Shown here one piece after another: positions 16,543 to 24,122 of a DNA stretch of 64,000 nt (the stretch's first letter is position 1; every line of letters begins with the position of its first letter). Under the pieces are notes generated by a model. It saw only the letters and a program-made list of their open reading frames with translations. It did not search any database and was not told the origin of the DNA. A program made the position numbers and the translations under genes. This DNA comes from Catenulisporales bacterium (lineage in GTDB: Bacteria; Actinomycetota; Actinomycetes; Streptomycetales; Catenulisporaceae): NCBI GenBank assembly GCA_019510485.1, contig JAEKKI010000175.1:1-64000 (forward strand). Reading direction: 5' to 3'.

Positions 16543-17323
16543 CGTCGACCGGGACCGGGAAGACCTGCTGCGGTCGCTGCGCCGCTCTCTTCGCGTGCTG
16601 CGAAAGGCCGCGCACCGGTTCGCAGGGCTCGAAGTCATCATGGTCGCCGGACCCGATGACCGGGCGGAAGCGGAACGGGAATTCCCCGCCGGCCCGCTGA
16701 TCGTGTGCAGCCGCCACGGCGGCCCCGGCGGGGCGTTCCTGCTCGCGCACCTCCTGCTGTCCGACTACGGCCGCGTCCCGCGCGTGGTCCTGAAGCACTC
16801 CCTCGCCTGGGATCCGCTGCTGGACGCGCTGCTCAGCAGGCTGCCGCACGCGTTCGTCGATCCCGATCCCGGCGACGGCGGCTCCACCGCCGCCCGGATC
16901 GGGTCGCTGGCGCACGGGATGGCCGCGGACGACGCCTTGCTGATCTTCCCGGAGGGCGGGAACTTCACGCCGCGCCGCCGCCTGCGCGCGATCACCCGCC
17001 TGCGCCGCCGCGGCCTGTTCACGCACGCCGCGCGCGCCGAGCGGCTGCGGCATGTTCTGCCGCCGCGGCCCGACGGCCTGTTCGCCGCGCTGGAGGCCGC
17101 GCCGGAGTCCGATGTGGTGTTCGTGGCGCACACCGGGCTGGATCATCTGCTGTCCGCCGGCGATGTGTGGCGGGCACTCCCGTTGGCCCGGCCGGTGGTG
17201 TTCACCTGGTGGTCGGTGCCGGCGGCGGAGGTGCCGCGGCAGGCGGAAACGCGGCTCGGCTGGCTGGAGGACAACTGGGCCCGGATCGACCGCTGGGTGG
17301 ACCGGAACCGGATTGCGTTGTGA
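16262..17323 (+). CDS. 1-acylglycerol-3-phosphate acyltransferase-like (PlsC-type) membrane protein
   Basis: 353 residues. An N-terminal membrane helix (IVGVCILLLVAGLVYVTAIG) and a second hydrophobic region precede an acyltransferase domain with S-R-H-G-G-P-G-G-A-F as the catalytic H-x4-D-like block and L-I-F-P-E-G-G-N-F-T-P as the FPEG substrate block. The Asp of the usual H-x4-D is not obvious, so the activity is less certain than the fold. The start overlaps the ancestral patatin stop (ATGA), so the pair would have formed a lipid-remodelling unit. Confidence 0.75.
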   Translation: MSNALDKPGPGPRGRTPRAIARRIVGVCILLLVAGLVYVTAIGAALYTILTAPMRLRLGRARRVLAIAVAYATIEIVGLAVASLRWVRFFVDRNVDRDREDLLRSLRRSLRVLRKAAHRFAGLEVIMVAGPDDRAEAEREFPAGPLIVCSRHGGPGGAFLLAHLLLSDYGRVPRVVLKHSLAWDPLLDALLSRLPHAFVDPDPGDGGSTAARIGSLAHGMAADDALLIFPEGGNFTPRRRLRAITRLRRRGLFTHAARAERLRHVLPPRPDGLFAALEAAPESDVVFVAHTGLDHLLSAGDVWRALPLARPVVFTWWSVPAAEVPRQAETRLGWLEDNWARIDRWVDRNRIAL

Positions 17324-17412
17324 GACATCGGACGACGATGCATGAATCGCGCCACGCCGGACAAGAAGGCGGACCGACTTTGCAGAACAGGACGAGACTG
17401 GGAGACCGCCCG

Positions 17413-18102
17413 ATGACCATCACCAGCGCGCCGGCTGCTGACCCGATCCCCGCCCCGACCACCGACCCGGTCCGCGCGATCCGTGCCCGCCCGATCACCG
17501 ACCACCCGGTGAACGGCCACCGGGTCAACGGCCACCCGGCGGGCGGCCGCGCGCTCGGCGCCCGCCCGCCGGCGCCGGCCCTCAAGCCCGGGCTCGTCCG
17601 GCTCAAGGTCAGCGTCGACGACGGCGCCCGGCGCGAGCTGAGCGAGCGGGAGATCGAGGTCCTGACGCTGATCGCGGCCGGCGGCACCAAAGGCGAGATC
17701 TCCCGGGAACTGGGCATCGCGCCGCGCACCGTGGCCAGCCACATGTCGCGGATCTACCGCGCCCTCGGGGCGCGCAACGCGGCGCACGCGGTAGCTCTGG
17801 CGCACGGCTCCGGGACGATCCAGCTCCCGGCCCGGCGGCCACCGGCGCCGGGCCCGGCGATGTCGCGCCGCGAACGCGAGGTGCTGGCCGGGCTGGCCCA
17901 CGGGCTGACCTCGGCGCAGGTGGCCTGGTGCCTGTCGCTGTCCAGCGAGACCGTCAAGACCCACCTGCGGCGCATCTACCGCAAGCTGGAGGTCAGCTGC
18001 CGGGCGAACGCCGTGGACGCGGCCATCCGCCGGCGGCTGCTCGCCGTGGTGCTGGAGCCGCGCGGCGGGCGCCAAGTCGGACCGACGCCCTTCGCCCGGT
18101 AG
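17413..18102 (+). CDS. LuxR-type regulator with two tandem HTH domains
   Basis: 229 residues. After a Pro/Arg/Asn-rich N-terminus, residues about 75-135 form one GerE/LuxR HTH (L-S-E-R-E-I-E-V-L-T-L-I-A-A-G-G-T-K) and 152-210 a second (M-S-R-R-E-R-E-V-L-A-G-L-A-H-G-L-T). Both have the T-V-x-x-H recognition-helix pattern (R-T-V-A-S-H-M; E-T-V-K-T-H-L). No receiver, GAF, PAS or AAA domain is present. Two DNA-binding heads on one chain and no sensor are unusual for this family. ATG 17413 with GGGAGAC upstream; a hairpin terminator follows. Confidence 0.82.
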   Translation: MTITSAPAADPIPAPTTDPVRAIRARPITDHPVNGHRVNGHPAGGRALGARPPAPALKPGLVRLKVSVDDGARRELSEREIEVLTLIAAGGTKGEISRELGIAPRTVASHMSRIYRALGARNAAHAVALAHGSGTIQLPARRPPAPGPAMSRREREVLAGLAHGLTSAQVAWCLSLSSETVKTHLRRIYRKLEVSCRANAVDAAIRRRLLAVVLEPRGGRQVGPTPFAR

Positions 18103-18161
18103 CCCGGTAAAGAGCGGTAACGGCGCCATTCACCCAGCGCGCCACAATCCCCCTGCCCGAA

Positions 18162-18198
18162 GACCGCATGCCCTGCCGCCAGACGGGCATGCGCGGTC
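18162..18198 (+). terminator. Hairpin terminator after the LuxR gene
   Basis: Arms 18162-18173 and 18185-18198 (GACCGCATGCCC and its near-complement with a 2-nt bulge). There is no T-run, which is common in high-GC actinomycetes. Confidence 0.5.
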
Positions 18199-18244
18199 GG
18201 CGGCCACCCGGGCCGCGCTTGGGGACCAGGTGAGGAGAACGGCG

Positions 18245-19360
18245 GTGCGCACGGCGCTTCAGCAGCTCACTGATCACGGACAGAGCCCTTGGATCCACTA
18301 TCTGACCCGCGACTGGATACAGGACGGCCAACGGGGCCTGCCCCGCCTGATCCGCTGCGGGATCACCGGCGCCGTGGCCAACCCCGCCTCGCTCGCCACC
18401 GCCCTGGCCCACACCTCCGCCTACGACGAGCAGATCCGTACCCTGATCCCGCTGCTCGACGACGCCGAGGACTTCCGCCGCCAGCTGGTGCGCGTCGATG
18501 CCCAGCAGGCGTGCGACCTGCTGCTGGAGGCGGCGGCCGGGGACGGGGCGCTGGACGGCTGGGTCGGCCTGGACCTGGACCCGCGCTCGGCCGACGACCC
18601 GGGCGCCACCGTCGCCCAGGCGCAGCGGCTGGCCACCGCGGTCGGCCGCCCGAACCTGCTGATCGGCATCTCCGCCGCCGAGGCCGGGCTGAGCGCGATC
18701 GAAGAGGCCACGGCGCGGGGGCTGTCCGTGATGGCGACGTCGGTGTACTCCCCCGGCCGCTTCCGCGAGACGGCGATCGCCTACCGGCGCGGGCTGGCCC
18801 GGCTGCTGGAGGCCGGCGGCGATCCGGGCTCGGTGAGCTCGGTGGCCGCCGTCCCGCTGTCGGCGCTGGATGAGAAGGCTGATCTACGCCTGCGCTCGAT
18901 GGGCGGCCACCCCGAGCTGATCGGGACTCTGGGCATTGCGACCGCCAAGCTGATCCGCGCCGAATGCCTGTCCGTCTTCTCCGGCGACACCTGGATCCGG
19001 CTGGCCGCGCACGGCGCGACGCCGCAGCACTGCCTGTGGTCGTCCCTGACCGTGACCGACGGCAGGCAACGCGACGTGCGCTACGTGGAGGAGCTGATCG
19101 GCCCGGACACCGTCGCGCTGCTGAGCCCCTACACCGCCGAGGCGTTCCTGGCCGGCGGCCGCGTCGAGGCCACACTGGACGACCAGATCCTGTCCGCGCG
19201 CCGCACCGTCGCGGCACACGTCAAAGCCGGCATCAGCCCCAAGCTGATCGCCGCCGCGCTGGAGCGCGAGAGCGTGCGGCGCGGCGCGGAGGCGTTCGGC
19301 GACGTGCGGAGCGTGATCGACGACAAGCGGGCGCTGCTGGCGCCGGCGGGGCGGTGGTAG
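18245..19360 (+). CDS. Transaldolase-like protein lacking the Schiff-base lysine
   Basis: 371 residues with the transaldolase layout: G-I-T-G-A-V-A-N-P-A-S-L near the N-terminus, N-L-L-I-G-I-S-A-A-E-A-G in the middle and L-S-V-M-A-T-S-V-Y-S after it. In active transaldolases the middle motif is N-L-x-x-K-I-P-x-T and the lysine forms the Schiff base with the sugar. Here that position is Gly (~141), and the early Asp of the active site also appears replaced (S-P-W-I-H-Y-L). Normal catalysis looks impossible. The frame is otherwise intact and full length. GTG 18245 has GAGGAGA upstream; GTG 18230 is possible but overlaps that site. Confidence 0.8.
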   Translation: MRTALQQLTDHGQSPWIHYLTRDWIQDGQRGLPRLIRCGITGAVANPASLATALAHTSAYDEQIRTLIPLLDDAEDFRRQLVRVDAQQACDLLLEAAAGDGALDGWVGLDLDPRSADDPGATVAQAQRLATAVGRPNLLIGISAAEAGLSAIEEATARGLSVMATSVYSPGRFRETAIAYRRGLARLLEAGGDPGSVSSVAAVPLSALDEKADLRLRSMGGHPELIGTLGIATAKLIRAECLSVFSGDTWIRLAAHGATPQHCLWSSLTVTDGRQRDVRYVEELIGPDTVALLSPYTAEAFLAGGRVEATLDDQILSARRTVAAHVKAGISPKLIAAALERESVRRGAEAFGDVRSVIDDKRALLAPAGRW

Positions 19361-19446
19361 GCCGGCCGGCGCTTCTCAGTGAGCGGTCCGGTGTCGGCGT
19401 ACTCGATGCAGTGCATAGCCAGGTACGCGTGAACGTGCACAGAGAC

Positions 19447-19463
19447 CTTGCCGATACGGCAAG
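19447..19463. terminator. Short hairpin between convergent genes
   Basis: CTTGCCG-ATA-CGGCAAG, a perfect 7-bp stem, lies 87 bp after the transaldolase-like gene and 13 bp before the SRPBCC gene end. A weak terminator is the simplest reading. Confidence 0.35.
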
Positions 19464-19475
19464 CAGTGCCCTCAA

Positions 19476-19958
19476 TCAGTCTTTCGGGCGCAACGCGGTA
19501 TCCGGCCGCAGGTTCCCGTGCTCGTCGAGATCCTCGAGCACCTTCGGCAGTCCCCGGTCCAGCATCTTGCGTCGCACCCGGCCGAGCAGCCGGGACATGA
19601 CGGCGCCCTCGATGCCGTGGAACCCGGTGTGCTCCCACGTCAGCCTCGTGCCCCCGCCGGGCAGTTCCCGGAGTCTGTTCGTGACGACCGTGGGTTCGTC
19701 CGTCCCCTTGTTGCGCCAGGTGTAGCGGAACAACTCGGGCTCGTCGGCCGCGAGTACCTCGCAATGGACGATGCCGTCCCAACCGGGGAACGGCTTGGCG
19801 ACGTACCGGAACTTCGTGCCGACCTCGGTGGTGAGGCCCTCGGGGCGGCCGCCCTGCCCGGTCGAGGTCCACAAGGCCACCAGCGCGGGGTCGGTCAGCG
19901 CCTTCCAGACCACGGCCGGCGCCTGCCGATACTCACGCACGATGTTCATCTCGCCCAT
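19476..19958 (-). CDS. SRPBCC/AHSA1-like protein controlled by the adjacent TetR
   Basis: 160 residues of the START-like SRPBCC fold: V-W-K-A-L-T-D-P near the N-terminus, W-D-G-I-V-H-C-E-V-L, the central T-R-L-T-W-E-H-T-G-F and a C-terminal helix L-P-K-V-L-E-D-L. Such proteins bind hydrophobic ligands. It lies downstream of a TetR gene (78 bp) on the same strand, and a 17-nt palindrome is in the gap, so it is probably the TetR target. ATG 19958. Confidence 0.82.
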   Translation of the reverse strand: MGEMNIVREYRQAPAVVWKALTDPALVALWTSTGQGGRPEGLTTEVGTKFRYVAKPFPGWDGIVHCEVLAADEPELFRYTWRNKGTDEPTVVTNRLRELPGGGTRLTWEHTGFHGIEGAVMSRLLGRVRRKMLDRGLPKVLEDLDEHGNLRPDTALRPKD

Positions 19959-19996
19959 GCCGGGGACACCCTCTCGAAAAGCTCAGCCACAGTAGA

Positions 19997-20013
19997 TTTA
20001 TAGTTACTGTAAA
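19997..20013 (-). promoter_or_regulatory. TetR-type operator palindrome
   Basis: TTTATAGT-T-ACTGTAAA, an AT-rich near-perfect palindrome with one mismatch, lies 38 nt upstream of the SRPBCC start in otherwise GC-rich DNA. An A/T-rich -10-like TATAAA on the minus strand overlaps it. Confidence 0.6.
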
Positions 20014-20036
20014 CTCTTCCCCGCGACCGCACAAGC

Positions 20037-20705
20037 TCAGCTTCGCAGGCCGGCTCCGACCACCCGGGCGGCACGCGCGACGTCGGCCGCGACCTTGTCC
20101 CGGAGCCCGTCGTCGACCGACACGCCGTCGGCGGTGTAGCGGCGGAGGGCGGCGAACTGGATCCGCCACAGGCCCAGGATCATCTCGGCGGCGATCTGCA
20201 CTTCAGGCTCATCAGGGTCCCGCCCGCCCCGCTGCGCCATGGCGTCGGCGGCGGTCCGGACCAGCCGGGCGTCCATTTCCCGCTGTGCCGCACGCAGCGA
20301 CGGCGTGGACTGGAGCAGTTCGATGAACCGGCTCAGCGCTTCGCCCCCCTGGCGCCCCGGCGGCAGCGCGGCGAGGATGCCGTCCAGCTGGGCGGCGAGC
20401 ACCTCCAGCGCGGCGTCGACCGGAGGACGTGTCCCCGCCGGCCCGAAAGCCTCCCGGATCGACTCGGCGATCTGCTCTTCCCGGTCCAGGAGCAGCGACT
20501 CCTTGGTCGGGAAGTAGTTGTAGACCGTCTTCTCGGCGACATCGCACTCACGGGCGATGTCGGCCACCTTGACCGCGTCGAAGCCGCGGGCCAGGAACAT
20601 CCGGGTCGCTGTGTTCGAGATCAACTCGCGGGTCTGGCGCTTCTTGCGCTCACGGAGACCCTCGCCGCGAGAAGGCTTCTCTGAGTCATGCGCATCACGA
20701 ACCAT
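20037..20705 (-). CDS. TetR-family transcriptional regulator
   Basis: 222 residues. The N-terminal HTH reads T-R-E-L-I-S-N-T-A-T-R-M-F-L-A-R-G-F-D and V-A-D-I-A-R-E-C-D-V-A-E-K-T-V-Y-N-Y-F, the classical TetR recognition helix. The C-terminal ligand domain is helical and not otherwise recognisable. It precedes the SRPBCC gene; the operator at 19997-20013 is the likely binding site. ATG 20705; the first 20 residues are charged. Confidence 0.92.
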   Translation of the reverse strand: MVRDAHDSEKPSRGEGLRERKKRQTRELISNTATRMFLARGFDAVKVADIARECDVAEKTVYNYFPTKESLLLDREEQIAESIREAFGPAGTRPPVDAALEVLAAQLDGILAALPPGRQGGEALSRFIELLQSTPSLRAAQREMDARLVRTAADAMAQRGGRDPDEPEVQIAAEMILGLWRIQFAALRRYTADGVSVDDGLRDKVAADVARAARVVGAGLRS

Positions 20706-20837
20706 GCGGACGAGGTTAGCTCTCGGTGACTGCGAACTCGCCGCGGCTGCCGGGCCCCTCCCGGCCGCGCATCCGAAACGAAGGGAATGCCATCACCCGA
20801 ATCGGGTAGCTCAGGACAATCACGATGGAGGTGAACC

Positions 20838-21257
20838 ATGACTCGGAAGATCCGCGAAGTCATGACCGGCTCTCCGGTGCGCGTCCGGCCGGACACCACG
20901 GTCGGGGACGCCGCCAAGCTGATGCGGGAGCAGGGCATCGGGACCGTGCTGGTGGCCGACGGGGATCGGCTGGTCGGCGTGGTGACGGACCGCGATCTGG
21001 TGGTCCGGGTGCTCGCCGAGGAGCACGGCGCGGACGCCAAGGTCGTCGGCGCCTACAGTTCCGAGCCGGTGTGTGTGAGTCCAGAGGACGATGTCGTGGT
21101 CGCGTTGGACCTGATGCGCACCAAGGCGATCCGGCGGCTGCCGGTGGTGGAGGACGACGGCCGGCCGATAGGGATCGTGTCCCTCGGTGACCTGGCGCTG
21201 GTGGCCGACACCGGGCGGGTGCTGAACGAGATCAGCACCGCTGAGCCGGACTGGTAA
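20838..21257 (+). CDS. CBS-domain pair protein
   Basis: 139 residues, closely similar to 13726-14145: E-V-M-T-G-S-P, K-L-M-R-E-Q-G-I-G-T-V-L-V, V-V-T-D-R-D-L-V-V-R-V-L-A-E and I-R-R-L-P-V-V-E with G-I-V-S-L-G-D-L-A-L-V. A ligand-binding Bateman module, probably for adenine nucleotides. GGAGG sits seven bases before ATG 20838. It is divergent from the TetR gene (132 bp) and convergent with the sigma factor gene. Confidence 0.9.
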   Translation: MTRKIREVMTGSPVRVRPDTTVGDAAKLMREQGIGTVLVADGDRLVGVVTDRDLVVRVLAEEHGADAKVVGAYSSEPVCVSPEDDVVVALDLMRTKAIRRLPVVEDDGRPIGIVSLGDLALVADTGRVLNEISTAEPDW

Positions 21258-21307
21258 GAGCTACTGGGAAACGGAGGCGGAACGCCGGACGGCGCCGCAT
21301 CACCGGA

Positions 21308-22288
21308 TCACCGAGCGACGCCGAGCCGGCTGCGCAGGTTCGCGAGGATCTGCGACAGCAGCCTGGACACCTGCATCTGCGACACCCCGAGCTCGCTGCC
21401 GATCTCGGACTGCGTCATGTTCCGGAAGAACCGCATCAGCAATATGCGCTTCTCGCGGTCGGTGAGCCGTTTCAGCGCCTCCTTGAGCGCCTCCCGGTCC
21501 ACCACCATGTCGATGGCCGGATCCTCGGCGCCGATCAGGTCGCCCAGCACGATGCCGTCACCGTCGGCGGCGGCGACCGGCACGTCCAGCGACGCCGTGG
21601 AGTAGGCGCGGGTCGCCTCGAAGGCGTTCACGACGTCCTCGACGCTGGCGTCCAGATGCGCCGCCAGCTCGTCGACCGTCGGTGAGCGGCCCAGCTCCTG
21701 CGCCAGCTCGCCCGAGATCACCCGCAGCTGTCCGGACAGCTCCTGCATGCGGCGCGGCACGTGGACGTCCCAGGTGGTGTCCCGGAAGTGCCGCTTCATC
21801 TCGCCGGTGATCATCGGCGTGGCGTAGGTGAGGAAGGTGGTGTCGAAGGCGGGGTCGTAGTTGTCGACCGCTTTGACCAGGCCGACATAAGCGGCCTGCA
21901 CCAGGTCCCGGGCGGCGTCGCCGTGCAGGCAGTAGCGGCCGGCCAGGAAGCGGGCGTAGGACATGTACTCCGAGATCACTTCTTCCCGCAGCCGGGCCCG
22001 CCGCGGCTCCGCGTGGTCCATCCGGCACAGCTGGTGCAACTTCGCGAGCGTCCGCGCCCGCTGTTCCTCGGTCGCGTCGGCCTCGGGTTTCTGGTCGGGT
22101 TTCTGGTCGCGTTTCTGGTCGGGCTCGGGCTCGGTCATGGACAACGCTGGGGAACGGAATTCGGTAGCAGTAGGCAAACCCATTTCTGAAGTCCCTGCGT
22201 GAAAGTCCGCCGCCACACTCTGCGGCGGGGACACCCGCTCGCTTGTGACCCTTTCCGGAGGGGTGAAACGGTGTAAGGGATAAGACAT
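21308..22288 (-). CDS. RNA polymerase sigma factor, SigB/SigF/WhiG-type general-stress family
   Basis: 326 residues. Region 2 (D-L-V-Q-A-A-Y-V-G-L-V-K-A-V, T-Y-A-T-P-M-I-T-G-E-M-K-R-H-F-R-D), region 3 (L-G-R-S-P-T-V-D-E-L-A-A-H-L) and region 4 (M-T-Q-S-E-I-G-S-E-L-G-V-S-Q-M-Q-V-S-R) are all present, typical of SigB/SigF group-3 sigma factors. The family recognises GTTT-N14-16-GGGTA-like promoters, and such sites are common in this window. The N-terminus carries a short D-Q-K repeat. ATG 22288 is the chosen start; 22183 (AGGGA upstream) and the ATGATG overlapping the STAS stop are alternatives. It is downstream of, and probably coupled with, the STAS gene. Confidence 0.9.
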   Translation of the reverse strand: MSYPLHRFTPPERVTSERVSPPQSVAADFHAGTSEMGLPTATEFRSPALSMTEPEPDQKRDQKPDQKPEADATEEQRARTLAKLHQLCRMDHAEPRRARLREEVISEYMSYARFLAGRYCLHGDAARDLVQAAYVGLVKAVDNYDPAFDTTFLTYATPMITGEMKRHFRDTTWDVHVPRRMQELSGQLRVISGELAQELGRSPTVDELAAHLDASVEDVVNAFEATRAYSTASLDVPVAAADGDGIVLGDLIGAEDPAIDMVVDREALKEALKRLTDREKRILLMRFFRNMTQSEIGSELGVSQMQVSRLLSQILANLRSRLGVAR

Positions 22289-22317
22289 GGCCAGGACTTC
22301 CCGGGCATCGCCGGGCA

Positions 22318-22698
22318 TCATCGGGCCCTGGCTGTCGCCGCGTTCCCGACCGCCGGCGTGACTTGCAGGACGGGGAGCATCCCGGTGCGTGCCAGCAGCC
22401 GGAGCAGGGAATCCCCAGGCGCGGCCACGACGAACGACGTGCGCAGAGCGTGCGCCAGCTGGTCGGCCCGGAGCAGAGTACGCAGTCCCGCGCTGTCCAT
22501 GAACTCCACGCCGGAGGCGTCCAGCACCACCGGGCGCCGGTCCTTCAGCGGTGTTTCCAGCGCCGACCACAGGGCGTCGCAGCTCGCGATGTCCACGTCC
22601 CCGGCCGCCCGGATCACGGTGACCGCCGACGGCTCGAGAACCGATCCGGCGTACGGCTCGGCCACCGTCACGGCGAGGTGGCGCGGCGGAGTCTTCAA
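22318..22698 (-). CDS. STAS-domain anti-sigma factor antagonist, in operon with the sigma factor
   Basis: 126 residues: A-A-G-D-V-D-I-A-S, then V-V-L-D-A-S-G-V-E-F-M-D-S-A-G-L-R-T with the serine of D-S-A-G-L as likely phosphorylation site. It should bind an RsbW-type kinase and release the sigma factor encoded 30 bp downstream. TTG 22698 is preferred because GAAGGGGG lies seven bases upstream; GTG 22728 gives ten more residues. Transcription should start at the stress-type promoter 22764-22788, implying autoregulation. Confidence 0.85.
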   Translation of the reverse strand: MKTPPRHLAVTVAEPYAGSVLEPSAVTVIRAAGDVDIASCDALWSALETPLKDRRPVVLDASGVEFMDSAGLRTLLRADQLAHALRTSFVVAAPGDSLLRLLARTGMLPVLQVTPAVGNAATARAR

Positions 22699-22763
22699 GG
22701 GTCTGCCCCCTTCGTGGTGCCCCGCCACGCGCCGCTCGTCCGGCCCGCGGCGGGTCCTGAACG

Positions 22764-22788
22764 ATGCCCCGCCGTACGGGAGTGAAAC
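22764..22788 (-). promoter_or_regulatory. SigB/SigF-type promoter of the STAS-sigma operon
   Basis: Minus strand: GTTT (22788-22785), exactly 15 nt, GGGCAT (22769-22764). It is 66 bp upstream of the STAS start, so the sigma factor probably drives its own operon. Confidence 0.65.
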
Positions 22789-22830
22789 GGTGGCGGCGGG
22801 CCGTCGGCCGCCAAAACGCCGCCGGGCCCG

Positions 22831-23133
22831 TCATCCGCCGTCGGCCACGATCCGGCCGATCGCCGCGGCCAGTCCTTCGAGCATCAGCCTCAGTTCATCG
22901 GCGTCGGCGGCCGGCCGGGGTTCGAAGGGGTGCAGCAGGGCGTCGGCGTCGAAGCCGCGGCGGGTCAGGACGCCGGCCGCCATGGTGCGGGCCACATCCA
23001 GACCGGTCGCCGGGTCGTCGACGAAGACGCCGGAGGCGTGCCGCAGGGCGCCGTCCAGGTAGACGGCGTCCTCGGGCGTGAGGCGGCGCGGGCCGGGCGT
23101 GGTCGCGGGGTCGTCGCGGAACCAGGCTGTCAT
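22831..23133 (-). CDS. Small FVxDP-domain protein
   Basis: 100 residues, soluble: D-A-V-Y-L-D-G-A-L-R-H-A-S-G-V-F-V-D-D-P-A-T-G-L-D-V-A-R and a C-terminal helix with E-L-R-L-M-L-E-G-L. Same domain as 5464-5853 and 13234-13659. Its ATG overlaps the stop of the YihY gene (ATGA), making it the fourth member of the Hsp20-NRAMP-YihY operon. Function unknown. Confidence 0.72.
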   Translation of the reverse strand: MTAWFRDDPATTPGPRRLTPEDAVYLDGALRHASGVFVDDPATGLDVARTMAAGVLTRRGFDADALLHPFEPRPAADADELRLMLEGLAAAIGRIVADGG

Positions 23134-24122
23134 CGCTTCTCCGGCTTCTCCGGCTCCTCCGGCTCCTCCGTCTTCTCCTCAGTCGGCGCGCGATCCTGTG
23201 CGGCCATCATCGAGCGCCAGGTCTCCCGGTCGCTGGGCGTCGTCGGCGGCGGGAACATGCTGCGCGGCCACAGCCGGCGGGAACGGACGACGTCGACCTC
23301 GACCGCGTACAACGTCACCCGGGCCTGGAGGTACAGCCAGGCGATCAGGCCGAGCACCAGCCCGAAGGTCCCATACAGCGAAGAGGAGTTTCGCAGCTGG
23401 TGGGTGATGTAGTACCCGCCGATCATCTGCAGGACCTGCCAGCCCACCGCGCCGAGGACCGCCCCGGTCCACAGATCGCGGCCGCGCACCTGGGCCGCGA
23501 TGGCCAGGCGCAGCGCGAGCCAGTACGTCAGGGTGCCGATCACCAGGGCCAGCAGGATCGCCGCCACCCGCACGCCGACCGCCAGCGGTCCGCTGCCCAG
23601 GCCGGCGCCCAGATCGGTGGCGGTGGTCGTGGCCGCCATGCCGACGCCGACCACCCCGATGAACCCGTAGCTGCGCAGCCACGACGACGGGAAGCCGGGG
23701 CGCCGGTTGTAGGGCACGGCCCACAGGCGGTTGAGGACGTCCTGGGCGGCGTTGGCCAGTCCGCGTGCGCCGAGCAGGGCGCCGACGAGCCCGATCACCA
23801 GCCCGGCCGAGCTGCGGCCGATGGCGTGGATGTTTCCGCGCAGCTGGTCGCCGATCACCGGGAAGTCGACGAGGGCTGATTTCAGGACCCACTGTTGCAG
23901 GGCCTGGTCGTGGCGCAGCGCGATGCCCAGGATGGTCACCACCAGCAGCAACAGCGGGAACAGGGAGACGAAGGCGTAGAAGGTGAGCAGCGCCGCCAGG
24001 TTGCCGACCTGGTCGTCGTTCAACTTGCGCCACACCGCCAGCGGGAAGGCGAGCCAGCGGTGCCGCTGCTGGTAGTCGTCGAAGCGCCGGGTCAGGGCTT
24101 TGATCCTGCTGCCGATGCTCAT
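23130..24122 (-). CDS. YihY/BrkB-family membrane protein
   Basis: 330 residues, about six helices: L-A-A-L-L-T-F-Y-A-F-V-S-L-F-P-L-L-L-L-V-V, G-L-V-I-G-L-V-G-A-L-L-G-A-R-G-L-A-N-A, and Y-G-T-F-G-L-V-L-G-L-I-A-W-L-Y, which are the most conserved YihY motifs. The C-terminus is a Glu/Pro/Lys tail. ATG 24122 overlaps the NRAMP stop (ATGA). Role unknown; the operon suggests membrane or metal stress. Confidence 0.9.
   Translation of the reverse strand: MSIGSRIKALTRRFDDYQQRHRWLAFPLAVWRKLNDDQVGNLAALLTFYAFVSLFPLLLLVVTILGIALRHDQALQQWVLKSALVDFPVIGDQLRGNIHAIGRSSAGLVIGLVGALLGARGLANAAQDVLNRLWAVPYNRRPGFPSSWLRSYGFIGVVGVGMAATTTATDLGAGLGSGPLAVGVRVAAILLALVIGTLTYWLALRLAIAAQVRGRDLWTGAVLGAVGWQVLQMIGGYYITHQLRNSSSLYGTFGLVLGLIAWLYLQARVTLYAVEVDVVRSRRLWPRSMFPPPTTPSDRETWRSMMAAQDRAPTEEKTEEPEEPEKPEKR

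Noticed and set aside
20802-20807. GGGTAG upstream of the CBS gene 20838 as a stress -10 box
   Set aside because: The expected -35 position reads GAAT, not GTTT.
21308-22834. 508-codon reading of the sigma factor
   Set aside because: The extra N-terminus is the STAS gene read out of frame; sigma starts at or after 22318.
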